From assembly GCA_051886215.1 (NCBI GenBank), contig JBJEXX010000045.1, positions 1-56,908 on the forward strand: 56,908 nt of DNA. The letters are read 5' to 3'. The stretch is from JBJEXX01 sp051886215 (lineage in GTDB: Bacteria > Bacillota_I > Bacilli_A > RF39 > UBA660). Numbering within the stretch: the stretch's first letter is position 1; every line of letters begins with the position of its first letter. Below, piece by piece: positions 25,823 through 34,317 of the stretch. The notes under the pieces were generated by a model that worked only from the letters and a program-made list of their open reading frames with translations, ran no database searches and was not told the DNA's origin. The translations under genes were made by a program, and so were the position numbers.

Positions 25823-27595
25823 ATGCTAGGAAGAATTATAGATATTGATAATAGTTTAGTTAAAATTAAATTAGATATAGATATTAATAAACAAGCTAAT
25901 CTTATTAATATTCATGTTGTTTTTGAAGATAAGGATAAAAAAATAATTGGGGAAATAGCAAAACTAGATCAAGAATATGGTTTTATAAAAATAGTAGGTA
26001 TAATTGATAAAGGTGTTTTTATTCCGGGATTTACTAAAAAACCAGCATTTAACTCTACAATTAGAATAGTTACTATGGATGAACTTAGTTTAATATTGGG
26101 ACCTCAACAAATAACTGATAATAGTAAAATTTATATGGGAACTTCTAGTGTATATGCTCATTATAGGATAAATGTTGGTCTTAATGATTTTTTTAGTAGT
26201 CATTTTGCGGTACTTGGAAATAGTGGTGCGGGTAAATCTTGTACAGTAGCTAGAGTTATTCAAAATATGATGTCATCAAGTTCTAATCCACCAGTTGGGG
26301 CAAATATTTTTATGTTTGATGCTTATGGAGAATATACAAGAGCTTTTTCTAATATAAGTTCTATATCCCCATCTTTAAATTATAAATATTATACAACTAA
26401 TACTAAATATCCAGAAGGAGAAGTATTATCTATTCCTTTATGGCTATTAGGTGTTGATGATATTGCGCTTTTATTAGGTGTTGATAATCCTAATCAAATG
26501 CCAATCATAGAAAAAACATTAAAGTTAGTTGGTCTTTTAAAAGATAATAATCCTGAAGTTGTAGAAAATAAAAATGATATTATCGCTAGAGCGTTATTAG
26601 ATATATTAATGAGTGGAAAAGATTCTTCTAAAATACGTGATCAAGTCATTGCGATACTTACAAATTTTAATACCCCATCTTTAAATTTAAATAGTATAAT
26701 TTCACAACCTGGTTATAATAGAACTTTAAAACAATGTATATATGTTGATCAAACAGGAAAAATACAGGATATTGATGTAGTAATAGATTTTGTTAATACT
26801 TTTATTAAAGAAGGTGTGGAATTAAAATTACCAGATGGTTCTATTATGTACGATTTAAAGGATTTAGAGAATGCTTTAGATTTTGCTTTAATTAGTGAAG
26901 GTATTTTAAAAAGTGATAAAGTATTTGATTACGCAAATGTTTTAAGTGTAAGATTACATTCTTTAGTAAATTCACCAGAGGCTGAATATTTTAGTTATAA
27001 AGAGATGATAACAAGAGGTGACTATATCAATAAGCTAAGTCATACTTATGATGGCAAAAAGTGTCAAATAGTAAACTTTAATATTAATTATGTTGATGAT
27101 CGTATGGCTAAAACACTTACTAAGATAATTTCTAAAATGTTATTTGATGCTTCTGTTTCAAAAAATGAAAGAGGAACTGTTCCTTATCATATAATTATTG
27201 AGGAAGCTCATAGATATGTTCAAAATGATACTGATAGTGAAATATTAGGTTATAATATATTTGATCGTATTACGAAAGAAGGACGTAAATACGGAGTAAT
27301 ACTTGGACTTATTACTCAACGCCCATCAGAACTTTCTGATACCGCAATATCTCAGTGTTCTAATTTCTTAATTCTTAGAACATTACATCCTAAAGATATA
27401 AATTACATAAAAGAAATGGTCCCTAATATATCTATGGAGACAGTTGAACTTATAAAAACTTTACAACCAGGACACTGTATGGCATTTGGTTCAGCATTTA
27501 AAGTTCCCATTCAATTGGTTATAGATATGCCATCACCAGCTCCACTATCAGATAATTCTGATATTGTAGCAAGTTGGTATGGACAAAATAAATAG
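25823..27595 (+). CDS. HerA-like hexameric ATPase (DUF87)
   Basis: 590 aa. An N-terminal beta-barrel-like (HAS-barrel) domain of about 100 residues precedes a FtsK/HerA-type RecA fold. Walker A G-N-S-G-A-G-K-S is at 132-139, M-F-D-A-Y-G-E-Y follows, and Walker B I-I-I-E-E-A-H-R with the motif I-T-Q-R-P-S-E lies near 450-500. HerA pumps or unwinds DNA ends and usually works with NurA nuclease; no NurA is beside it, so a defence or repair role on its own is possible. I chose ATG 25823 over TTG 25814. It lies next to lexA but has its own promoter. Confidence 0.85.
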   Translation: MLGRIIDIDNSLVKIKLDIDINKQANLINIHVVFEDKDKKIIGEIAKLDQEYGFIKIVGIIDKGVFIPGFTKKPAFNSTIRIVTMDELSLILGPQQITDNSKIYMGTSSVYAHYRINVGLNDFFSSHFAVLGNSGAGKSCTVARVIQNMMSSSSNPPVGANIFMFDAYGEYTRAFSNISSISPSLNYKYYTTNTKYPEGEVLSIPLWLLGVDDIALLLGVDNPNQMPIIEKTLKLVGLLKDNNPEVVENKNDIIARALLDILMSGKDSSKIRDQVIAILTNFNTPSLNLNSIISQPGYNRTLKQCIYVDQTGKIQDIDVVIDFVNTFIKEGVELKLPDGSIMYDLKDLENALDFALISEGILKSDKVFDYANVLSVRLHSLVNSPEAEYFSYKEMITRGDYINKLSHTYDGKKCQIVNFNINYVDDRMAKTLTKIISKMLFDASVSKNERGTVPYHIIIEEAHRYVQNDTDSEILGYNIFDRITKEGRKYGVILGLITQRPSELSDTAISQCSNFLILRTLHPKDINYIKEMVPNISMETVELIKTLQPGHCMAFGSAFKVPIQLVIDMPSPAPLSDNSDIVASWYGQNK

Positions 27596-27613
27596 GATTT
27601 GTTAAAATATATT

Positions 27614-27622
27614 TGATATAAT
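27614..27622 (+). promoter_or_regulatory. Extended -10 promoter of sepF
   Basis: TGA-TATAAT (TATAAT at 27617-27622), 17 bases before the ATG at 27640. Confidence 0.55.
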
Positions 27623-27639
27623 AAAAATGGAGGATAAAT

Positions 27640-28068
27640 ATGGCGTTAGATAAATTAAAGAAATTTTTAGGTACAGATGAAACAATAGAAGCAGTTGGGG
27701 AAGATGAATATTATGATCAAGATGCAAATGCTGATTTGGCACCAGGAAGCAATAAAATGATTTTACTTGAACCTCGTGCATTTTCTGAAAGTCAACAGAT
27801 TGCGGATTATTTAAAGCATAGAAACGCAGTTGTTGTAAATTTAAAGAGAGTTACTCCAGACCAAGCTAAAAGAATTGTAGATTTTTTAAGTGGTACATTA
27901 TATGCGATAGGTGGAGATTTACAAAAATTAGGTGGTGGAATATTCCTTTGTACACCTAAGAATGTTGTAGTTGATGGAAAAATAACTGATGATAAAGAAA
28001 CTCCTACTAAAACTACTAAGACTACTAAAAAAGTATCAAAATCAGATGATGAGGAATTTAATTGGTAA
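27640..28068 (+). CDS. sepF: Cell division protein SepF
   Basis: 142 aa, membrane-associated partner that links FtsZ to the membrane. An N-terminal amphipathic helix (about 1-12) is followed by the SepF core: E-P-R-A-F-S-E-S-Q-Q-I near 48-58, V-V-V-N-L-K-R near 68-74, F-L-S-G-x-x-Y-A-I-G-G near 87-97 and F-L-C-T-P near 109. The last 30 residues are a Thr/Lys/Asp tail. It is followed by divIVA and ileS as in Bacillus, with ylmG and ylmH missing between them. A GGAGG ribosome binding site precedes it. Confidence 0.96.
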   Translation: MALDKLKKFLGTDETIEAVGEDEYYDQDANADLAPGSNKMILLEPRAFSESQQIADYLKHRNAVVVNLKRVTPDQAKRIVDFLSGTLYAIGGDLQKLGGGIFLCTPKNVVVDGKITDDKETPTKTTKTTKKVSKSDDEEFNW

Positions 28069-28104
28069 TTAAGTAATAAGTTTAAGTAAACCGAGGTGAT
28101 GGTT

Positions 28105-28536
28105 ATGGAAAAATTTAGTTATGAAGAAAATGGTTACAATCGTAAAGAAGTTAACCATTTTATTGGTGAAGTAATTGAAAATACCGAAGCCATCATTAAA
28201 AGAGTTAAAACTCAAGATGCAGAACTTAAAAATTTAAGAAAAGAATTAGAACATTATAAAAATATGGAAGGTACGTTAAAACAAGCTATATATAACGCTC
28301 AAAGCGCTAGTGATAATATAAAACGCTTAGCACGTGAAGAAAGTGATATGATAGTAACAGAAGCTAGACATAACGCAAATAGAATTGTAAATGAAGCCCT
28401 TCTTCGTGCTGAAAAAATAGAACTTGATAGTGATAATTTACTTAGAAACACAAGAATATTTAAGAAAAAATTAAAATCTATTGTTGAACAACAATTAGAT
28501 GTAGTAGAAGAAATAGAAAAACTTGAATTAGAATAA
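28105..28536 (+). CDS. divIVA: DivIVA-family polar/septal protein
   Basis: 143 aa. The N-terminal lipid-binding segment has the F-x-x-x-x-x-G-Y-x-x-x-E-V-N-x-F pattern (residues 4-20), then coiled coil from about 22 to the end. DivIVA recognises negatively curved membrane at poles and septa and recruits division or growth factors. It starts at ATG 28105 with GAGG 8 bases upstream; GTG 28096 and ATG 28099 overlap the ribosome binding site. It follows sepF, and the isoleucine T-box promoter begins inside its last codons. Confidence 0.94.
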   Translation: MEKFSYEENGYNRKEVNHFIGEVIENTEAIIKRVKTQDAELKNLRKELEHYKNMEGTLKQAIYNAQSASDNIKRLAREESDMIVTEARHNANRIVNEALLRAEKIELDSDNLLRNTRIFKKKLKSIVEQQLDVVEEIEKLELE

Positions 28537-28551
28537 ATTTTATGATATAGT
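28523..28551 (+). promoter_or_regulatory. Promoter of the isoleucine T-box operon
   Basis: TTGAAT (28523-28528), a 17-bp spacer and TATAGT (28546-28551). The -35 lies inside the 3' end of divIVA. Confidence 0.7.
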
Positions 28552-28557
28552 AGTAAA

Positions 28558-28765
28558 CATATTGAAACAGATCGAGAAGACGAAGTAGATAATTTTTGTT
28601 AGAGAGAATCTTTGGTTGGTGAAAAAAGAAAACAAAAAATTTACTTAGATCACTTCTTTTGTGGTTTTATGGATAAGATAATTCCGGTTACGCGTTATAG
28701 TAAATGAGTATAAATTAAGGTGGTACCACGAAAACATTCGTCCTTTGGATGAGTGTTTTTTTATT
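28558..28765 (+). promoter_or_regulatory. T-box riboswitch, isoleucine specificity
   Basis: A Stem I carries AGAGA and GGTGAAAA elements. The 3' side of the specifier loop reads ACTTAGATCACTTC, giving ATC (Ile) at 28649-28651. The conserved GGTGGTACCACG is at 28719-28730, and the terminator AACATTC / GAGTGTT plus T run at 28733-28762. It precedes an unknown gene and ileS. The terminator half is nearly identical to the valine T-box at 10366-10590, which suggests the two share an origin. Confidence 0.9.
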
Positions 28766-28780
28766 ATGAAAGGAGGTATT

Positions 28781-29380
28781 ATGGATAAAGAACTGATAAA
28801 AACTAGTGTGCTTGAATCAATTGATTTAATAGATCCATCTTTAAAAGAAAAAGAAAAGATGTATGTATTAAATAAAATATTAGATGAATATGGTAAGATA
28901 AAAAAATATACTGATACTTTTATGATTGTTTCAATAATATCTAAAACTTTTGCGGATTGTTTTACTAAATATAATAAAGAACATTATAAGTTAAATAATA
29001 GTTACGATAAAGTAATACCTATTGCTTTTAATTTAGGTTTAAATCTAATTAAAGAACCAATATCTTATAAAACTGTAAATGAAGATAATGTCATAAAAAA
29101 AATAAATGAAGAAGCAGATTTTTCTAAATATTTAGATAGTATTACTTATAAAAGTTATTTAGAAAGATATAAGCAATGTATAATTCATAATAGTATATAT
29201 ATTATGAGTAAAAGATATAAAGAAGTATATGATCATACAATAAAACAAAAATATAATGATTTAAGAAGTCAATGTGAAGATAATTATGATTTTGAAATGA
29301 AATATGGAAATAATTCACAATATTATAGAAGTAAAAATAAAATTAAAATATTAGGAGGACTTAGAAATGGAAAAATTTAA
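28781..29380 (+). CDS. Uncharacterised protein under the isoleucine T-box (199 aa)
   Basis: I do not recognise the family. The GGAGG site sets the start at 28781; the frame open from 28745 runs back through the T-box terminator and is not used. The protein is soluble and mainly helical (Lys, Asn, Tyr-rich), with an I-D-P-S-L-K-E-K-E segment near 15 and a basic, Arg-rich C-terminus. It overlaps ileS by 14 bases, so translation is coupled. Its regulation by uncharged tRNA-Ile links it to translation or amino-acid supply, but no function can be read from the sequence. Confidence 0.8.
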   Translation: MDKELIKTSVLESIDLIDPSLKEKEKMYVLNKILDEYGKIKKYTDTFMIVSIISKTFADCFTKYNKEHYKLNNSYDKVIPIAFNLGLNLIKEPISYKTVNEDNVIKKINEEADFSKYLDSITYKSYLERYKQCIIHNSIYIMSKRYKEVYDHTIKQKYNDLRSQCEDNYDFEMKYGNNSQYYRSKNKIKILGGLRNGKI

Positions 29381-32300
29381 AGAATTATCAAAGAAAAGTG
29401 TATATGAAAGTGAACAAGATGTTTTAAATACTTGGAAGAAGATGGATATCTTAAAAAGAACAATAGATAATAGAAGTAATAGTGATAATTTTGTCTTCTT
29501 TGATGGACCTGCGACTGCGAATGGAATGCCAGGACTTCATCACATGGTATCAAAATTATTAAAAGATGCTTTTTGTAAATATAAAACAATGAAAGGTAAA
29601 AGAGTAGTTCGTCGTGTAGGATGGGATACTCATGGATTACCTGTAGAATTACAAGTTGAAAAAGAATTAGGTTTTACTGGTAAAGGTGATATTGAAAAAT
29701 ATGGTATAGAGGAATTTAATCAAAAATGTCGTGAAGCAGTATGGAAAAATGAAAAATCATTTTGTAAACTTACTGAAGATATGGGACAATTTATTGATAT
29801 GGAAAACAACTATATAACATATGATAATGATTATATAGAAACAGAATGGTGGATTTTGAAAAAATTCTTTGATGAAGGTTTATTTTATGAAGGCGCTAAA
29901 ATTCTTCCATTTTGTACTAGATGTGGAACAGGATTAGCATCTCATGAAGTTGCGCAAGGTTATGAAGAAATTAGTGTAGAAACAGTAATAGTTCCTATGA
30001 AGAAAAAAGATGAAGATTGTTATTTCTTAGTTTGGACAACAACTCCATGGACTTTAATCGCTAATGTCGCACTTTGTGTTAATCCAAAAGAAACTTATGT
30101 TAAAGTAAAATCTCAAGGATATAAATTTATTCTAGCCAAAGCTTTAATGAATAAAGTATTGGGTGATGAAGTAGAAGTATTAGAAGAATATTCTGGAAAA
30201 GAATTAGAATATATGGAATATGAACAATTATTACCATTCTTAAATGTTGATAAAAAAGGATTCTTTGTTACTTGTGATAACTATGTAACTATGGAAGATG
30301 GTACAGGTATAGTTCATATCGCGCCTGCTTTTGGTGAAGACGACGCTAATGTTGGCAAAAATTATAATTTACCATATTTAAATCCAGTAGGTGAAGATGG
30401 ATGTTATACTGAAGGTCCTTGGAAAGGTATGAAAGTTTTTGATGCTGATAAGAAAGTTATAGAGTATTTAAAAGAAAATGATAAATTATTTAAAAAACAA
30501 AAAATGGTACATAATTATCCACATTGTTGGAGATGTCATGAACCACTTCTATATTACTCAAAACCAAGTTATTATTTAGAAGTAACTAAATTAAAAGATA
30601 AAATAATTGAAAATAATAAAACAATTAATTGGTATCCTGAATATGTAGGAGAAAAACGTTTTGGAAATTGGTTAGAAGATTTAAAAGATTGGGCAATATC
30701 TCGTCAAAGATATTGGGGAACCCCACTTCCTTTATGGAGATGTTCTTGTGGGCATATGGAAATGATAGGTTCTAGAAAAGAATTAATAGAAAAAGCAGTT
30801 GAAGATATTGATGAGACTATTGATTTACATAGACCTTATGTAGATGATATTCACATTAAATGTCCAGAATGTGGTAAGATTATGAATCGTACTACAGACG
30901 TAATTGATTGTTGGTTTGATTCAGGAGCTATGCCATTTGCGCAAAATCATTATCCATTTGATAAGAGTGGTGAATTTGAAGATCAATTCCCTGCGGATTT
31001 CATTTGTGAAGGTATTGACCAAACTCGTGGATGGTTCTATTCGCTTTTAGTTATTTCTACATTTGTTAAAGGTTGCGCACCATTTAAGAACGTATTAGTT
31101 AATGACTTATTACTTGATAAATATGGTCAAAAAATGCATAAATCAAGAGGAAATGCTGTTCAACCATTTGAAACTATGGAAAAATATGGAGCGGATACTA
31201 TTCGCTGGTATTTACCATATGTATCACCAGTATGGACACCAATAAAATTTGATGAAGAAGGATTAAAAGAAGTTCATTCTAAATTCTTTAGTACTTTAAA
31301 AAATACTTATTCATTCTTTGAATTATACGCTAATACTGATGAAGTTGATCCTAGAACTTATAAAGTTTCTTATGAAGAACTTGAAGAAATTGATAAGTGG
31401 TTATTATCTAAATATAATAAATTATTAAAATATGTGACAGATGCTTATGATGAATATGATTTAACTCGTGTAGTTAGAAGTGTTACTGATTTTGTAAATG
31501 ATGATTTATCTAATTGGTACATCAGAAGGAATAGAAGAAGATTTTGGAAGAGTGAATTAGATACTTCTAAAAAAGCTGTATATCAAACAACTTATGAAGT
31601 TTTATTAGGATTATCTAAGATTATTGCGCCAATTGCTTCATTTACTGCAGAAGAGATTTATAGAGCGTTAACTAATAAAGAAAGTGTTCATTTAGAAGAT
31701 TTTCCAACATATGATATGTCTAAAGTTGATTTGAAAATTGAAGAAAGAATGGACTTAGTAAGAGATTTAATTTCACTTGGTAGAAACGCTAGAGAAGAAG
31801 CTAAAATAAAAGTTAGACAACCAATAAGTGAAGTAATACTTGATGGTAAAAAAGAAAGTATAATTAGTGATTTTGTAGATTTAATTAAAGAAGAACTAAA
31901 TGTAAAAATGGTACGTTTTGAAAATGATTTATCTACATATATGAACTATGAAGTAAAACCAAACTTTAAAATTGCTGGTAAAATATTTGGTAGTAAAGTA
32001 AAATTATTTGCGGAAGCCTTAAAAGAATTATCTAATGATGATATAAAGAAATTAGAAAATAATGAAACTATAAGTATTAAATTAGATGATTCAATAGAAG
32101 AAGTAACTAGTGATATGGTTGATATTAGAATTAATTCTAAAGAAGGATTTAATGCTACATTATTTAATAATAACTTTATTATTTTAAATACAACTCTAGA
32201 TGAAGACTTAATTAATGAAGGAATTGCTCGTGAATTAGTTTCTAAAGTACAAAATTTAAGAAAAACTAAGGATTTTGATATAACAGATAGAATTAAATTA

Positions 32301-32459
32301 TATTATTCTCCTAATGCTGAATTTGAAAAGGTTCTTTCAAAATATGCTGAATTTATTAAAAAAGAGACTTTGTCATTAGAAATAATTGAAAAAGATATCA
32401 ATACTAATTTAGTAAATTTAAATGGATTAGATATTTACATTGATGTAGAAAAATTGTAA
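29367..32459 (+). CDS. ileS: Isoleucyl-tRNA synthetase, type 2, with GxHH active-site motif
   Basis: Charges tRNA-Ile. 1030 aa. The segment D-G-P-A-T-A-N-G-M-P and overall length mark the type-2 (eukaryote-like) class, which is poorly inhibited by mupirocin. The class I HIGH motif reads G-L-H-H at residues 56-59, with the first and third residues swapped. The second signature is K-M-H-K-S near 590. An editing domain with W-T-T-T-P-W near 225-230 and C-x-x-C zinc pairs are present. It lies downstream of an isoleucine T-box. Family knowledge says the swapped motif goes with very high mupirocin resistance; that property is inferred for this protein. Confidence 0.96.
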   Translation: MEKFKELSKKSVYESEQDVLNTWKKMDILKRTIDNRSNSDNFVFFDGPATANGMPGLHHMVSKLLKDAFCKYKTMKGKRVVRRVGWDTHGLPVELQVEKELGFTGKGDIEKYGIEEFNQKCREAVWKNEKSFCKLTEDMGQFIDMENNYITYDNDYIETEWWILKKFFDEGLFYEGAKILPFCTRCGTGLASHEVAQGYEEISVETVIVPMKKKDEDCYFLVWTTTPWTLIANVALCVNPKETYVKVKSQGYKFILAKALMNKVLGDEVEVLEEYSGKELEYMEYEQLLPFLNVDKKGFFVTCDNYVTMEDGTGIVHIAPAFGEDDANVGKNYNLPYLNPVGEDGCYTEGPWKGMKVFDADKKVIEYLKENDKLFKKQKMVHNYPHCWRCHEPLLYYSKPSYYLEVTKLKDKIIENNKTINWYPEYVGEKRFGNWLEDLKDWAISRQRYWGTPLPLWRCSCGHMEMIGSRKELIEKAVEDIDETIDLHRPYVDDIHIKCPECGKIMNRTTDVIDCWFDSGAMPFAQNHYPFDKSGEFEDQFPADFICEGIDQTRGWFYSLLVISTFVKGCAPFKNVLVNDLLLDKYGQKMHKSRGNAVQPFETMEKYGADTIRWYLPYVSPVWTPIKFDEEGLKEVHSKFFSTLKNTYSFFELYANTDEVDPRTYKVSYEELEEIDKWLLSKYNKLLKYVTDAYDEYDLTRVVRSVTDFVNDDLSNWYIRRNRRRFWKSELDTSKKAVYQTTYEVLLGLSKIIAPIASFTAEEIYRALTNKESVHLEDFPTYDMSKVDLKIEERMDLVRDLISLGRNAREEAKIKVRQPISEVILDGKKESIISDFVDLIKEELNVKMVRFENDLSTYMNYEVKPNFKIAGKIFGSKVKLFAEALKELSNDDIKKLENNETISIKLDDSIEEVTSDMVDIRINSKEGFNATLFNNNFIILNTTLDEDLINEGIARELVSKVQNLRKTKDFDITDRIKLYYSPNAEFEKVLSKYAEFIKKETLSLEIIEKDINTNLVNLNGLDIYIDVEKL

Positions 32460-32492
32460 AATGTTATTAGAATTGAAAGGTTGGTTAGTGAT

Positions 32493-32930
32493 ATGAATAA
32501 TTTTGAAAAGATTATGACTTTAGTACTAAGAAATAATATTTTTGTAGGTAAAAGTGATTATAGTTTTGAACTTCCAATGTTATTTATACAGGACAATAAA
32601 GTTTATATGGCATTAATAACAACTTTTAGTGATACGGAAGTTGGAGTTATTACTTTCTGTTTTCAAGATGGTAGTATAAAATATTATACAAAAGAAGAAT
32701 TTGTAAGATATAAAGTTGTTACTATTAATAGTAGTGATAAAGATACAATAACAAAAGATTTTGTTAATTTCACAGAAGAAGAACTTATTAAAGATTTTAC
32801 TGATATAATAGATAAATATATTAACGAAAAACAACTAGATATTGATAAATATAATAATTATTTAGACAAAGTAATTAAATCTACTGAAGATGAGTATGGT
32901 AGAATATATATATCTAAATTTAAAATCTAG
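32493..32930 (+). CDS. Uncharacterised small protein after ileS (145 aa)
   Basis: No family recognised. The start was set at ATG 32493; the frame is open from TTG 32481 with a GAAAGG directly before it, so four more residues are possible. It has an N-terminal helix, a beta-rich middle (V-Y-M-A-L-I-T-T-F and E-V-G-V-I-T-F-C-F segments, about 36-60) and an acidic helical C-terminus. No signal peptide is seen. It probably ends the ileS operon, because a terminator covers its stop codon. Confidence 0.72.
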   Translation: MNNFEKIMTLVLRNNIFVGKSDYSFELPMLFIQDNKVYMALITTFSDTEVGVITFCFQDGSIKYYTKEEFVRYKVVTINSSDKDTITKDFVNFTEEELIKDFTDIIDKYINEKQLDIDKYNNYLDKVIKSTEDEYGRIYISKFKI

Positions 32931-32950
32931 AACTTTAAAAGTTCTTTTTT
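32929..32950 (+). terminator. Terminator of the ileS operon
   Basis: AGAACTT (32929-32935), loop TAA, AAGTTCT (32939-32945), then T. It overlaps the stop codon. Confidence 0.82.
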
Positions 32951-33008
32951 ATTTCTTCTAATTATCACAATAACTTCACAATTAAGAACTATACTTAATA
33001 TATAAATT

Positions 33009-33059
33009 GGAGGTGATAATAAGAATTTGGATTTAGCAATTATAACAACAATAATATAA
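33009..33059 (+). other. Orphan ribosome binding site with possible 10-codon peptide
   Basis: A strong GGAGGTGATAAT stands in a 176-base gap with no long gene. The only short frame in reach is TTG at 33027 to TAA at 33059, which would give the hydrophobic peptide M-D-L-A-I-I-T-T-I-I. The spacing to TTG is long (13 bases). A bidirectional terminator follows at 33095. It could be a leader or toxin-like peptide, or a chance match. Confidence 0.25.
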
Positions 33060-33094
33060 AATATAAATAAAATTTTACTAACTCTCACATACTA

Positions 33095-33130
33095 AAAAAA
33101 AGAAACGATACTCTCTAGTTTCTTTTTTAT
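33095..33130. terminator. Bidirectional terminator
   Basis: AAAAAAGAAAC / GTTTCTTTTTT stem (33096-33106 / 33118-33128), with A and T runs on both sides, between the orphan site and the DUF192 gene. Confidence 0.8.
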
Positions 33131-33438
33131 TTTTTTACAACTTTTAATTTTTTATAATTTTTTAATAAGTCAGTATTTAATTCTATAGTATAGTAAGCAT
33201 CTTTTTTAATTAATATTTTATTCTTTTTCATATTTTTTTCAATGTGTACTATATTAAAATTTTTATCTAACATAATAACAGATATATTACATTTCATAAA
33301 AAAGGTATGAATACTATTACAATTTTTTAAACAAATTATTTTATTTATATTTTTTTTAAACATAAACCCTAGCATTTTTTTTATAGGATTATTATATATT
33401 TCAATATTATATTTTTTATTATCGATTATTAGTTTCAT
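33127..33438 (-). CDS. DUF192 family protein (103 aa)
   Basis: The DUF192 signature can be traced: L-G-F-M-F near residues 24-28, then C-x-S-I-H-T-F-F-M near 40-48, V-I-M-L-D-K-N-F-x-I-V near 54-64, and a C-terminal Y-Y-T-I-E-L. Members are small beta proteins, often exported, of unknown role; this one lacks an evident signal peptide. The start at 33438 follows GGTG at a good distance, but the frame is open to 33465. It is divergent from the pilin gene. Confidence 0.82.
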   Translation of the reverse strand: MKLIIDNKKYNIEIYNNPIKKMLGFMFKKNINKIICLKNCNSIHTFFMKCNISVIMLDKNFNIVHIEKNMKKNKILIKKDAYYTIELNTDLLKNYKKLKVVKK

Positions 33439-33475
33439 ATTTACACCATATTTAATATAACACATTAAAATATAA

Positions 33476-33504
33476 TTGACAAATAATCATATATTGTATA
33501 AACT
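33476..33504 (+). promoter_or_regulatory. Promoter of the Flp-like pilin/frr operon
   Basis: TTGACA (33476-33481) with TAAACT (33499-33504) at 17 bp, or the overlapping TATAAA (33497-33502) at 15 bp. Confidence 0.6.
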
Positions 33505-33533
33505 AAAAGTATATAAAAGAATGAGGTGTTGTT

Positions 33534-33725
33534 ATGAAATTAAATAATCGTGGTCAAGCTTTAGTAGAATATGTACTTATAATTGCATTGATTTCAGTAG
33601 CATGTATTGGAGTAATTAATATTTTTGGTGAAAAAATCAAAAATAAAATAACAGAGGCCTCATGTTCTTTAGTTGGGCAAGAATATGTAGTAGATAAAAA
33701 TACTGGTGAAGGTGCTTGCCAATAA
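33534..33725 (+). CDS. Flp/Fap-type pilin (63 aa)
   Basis: The N-terminus M-K-L-N-N-R-G-Q-A-L-V-E-Y-V-L is a Flp/TadE-type prepilin signal: cleavage after Gly7 and the Glu-Tyr pair at 12-13, then a hydrophobic helix to about residue 28. The short tail has two Cys (C43 and C62), which could form a disulphide outside the cell. At 63 aa it fits Flp pilins of tight-adherence pili or related machines. No tad genes are nearby. It is followed after 12 bases by frr, an unusual partner. GAGGTG ribosome binding site. Confidence 0.85.
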   Translation: MKLNNRGQALVEYVLIIALISVACIGVINIFGEKIKNKITEASCSLVGQEYVVDKNTGEGACQ

Positions 33726-33737
33726 TAGGAGGAAAAA

Positions 33738-34283
33738 ATGGATCAAGACTTTATTACAAGTTGTAAACAAAATATGGAATTGTCATTAGAAAATTTAGAT
33801 AAAAAATTTGGTACAGTTAGAGCGGGACGTGCTAATCCTAGTAGTTTAGATAATGTTAGTATTGAATACTATGGTAGTTTAATGCCTATTAAACAAGTCG
33901 CAACAATTTCAATTCCAGAAGCTAGACAGCTTTTGATTAAACCATTTGATAAAAGTTGTTTATCATTAATAGAAAAAGCTATATTTGAATCTAATTTAGG
34001 ATATACTCCAAATAATGATGGAGAAACAATAAGAATTATTATTCCACAACTGACAGAAGAAAGAAGAAGAGAACTTATTAAACAAGTTAAAGCACTTGCG
34101 GAAGAATGTAAGATTGCCATAAGAAATATTAGACATGATTATATGGAAAAAATAGAAAAAGAAGATTATCCTGAAGATACAGAAAAGACTTTACAAGAAA
34201 AAGTACAAAATTTAGTTAATGATTATAATAAAAAAATAGAAGAAAAACTAAAAGAAAAAGAAAATGAATTAATGACAGTATAA
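33738..34283 (+). CDS. frr: Ribosome recycling factor
   Basis: Splits post-termination ribosomes with EF-G. 181 aa, close to the usual 185. Domain I begins with L-x-K-x-F-G-T-V-R-A-G-R-A-N-P near residues 21-35, a family signature; Y-Y-G-x-x-x-P-I-x-Q-V-A follows near 44-55, and the R-N-I-R-H-D segment is near 130-135. The end is a long Lys/Glu helix. It is preceded by AGGAGG and placed behind the pilin gene. Bacillus has pyrH before frr and uppS after it; neither is here. Confidence 0.97.
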   Translation: MDQDFITSCKQNMELSLENLDKKFGTVRAGRANPSSLDNVSIEYYGSLMPIKQVATISIPEARQLLIKPFDKSCLSLIEKAIFESNLGYTPNNDGETIRIIIPQLTEERRRELIKQVKALAEECKIAIRNIRHDYMEKIEKEDYPEDTEKTLQEKVQNLVNDYNKKIEEKLKEKENELMTV

Positions 34284-34299
34284 ATATACTGCTTTTTTT
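34276..34299 (+). terminator. Terminator of frr
   Basis: CAGTATA (34276-34282), loop AA, TATACTG (34285-34291), then C and a T run. It overlaps the frr stop. Confidence 0.8.
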
Positions 34300-34317
34300 C
34301 TCTGGATGGGAGTTATT

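Noticed and set aside
28745..28780. Upstream start for the gene after the isoleucine T-box
   Set aside because: It would read through the T-box terminator hairpin; GGAGG precedes ATG 28781.
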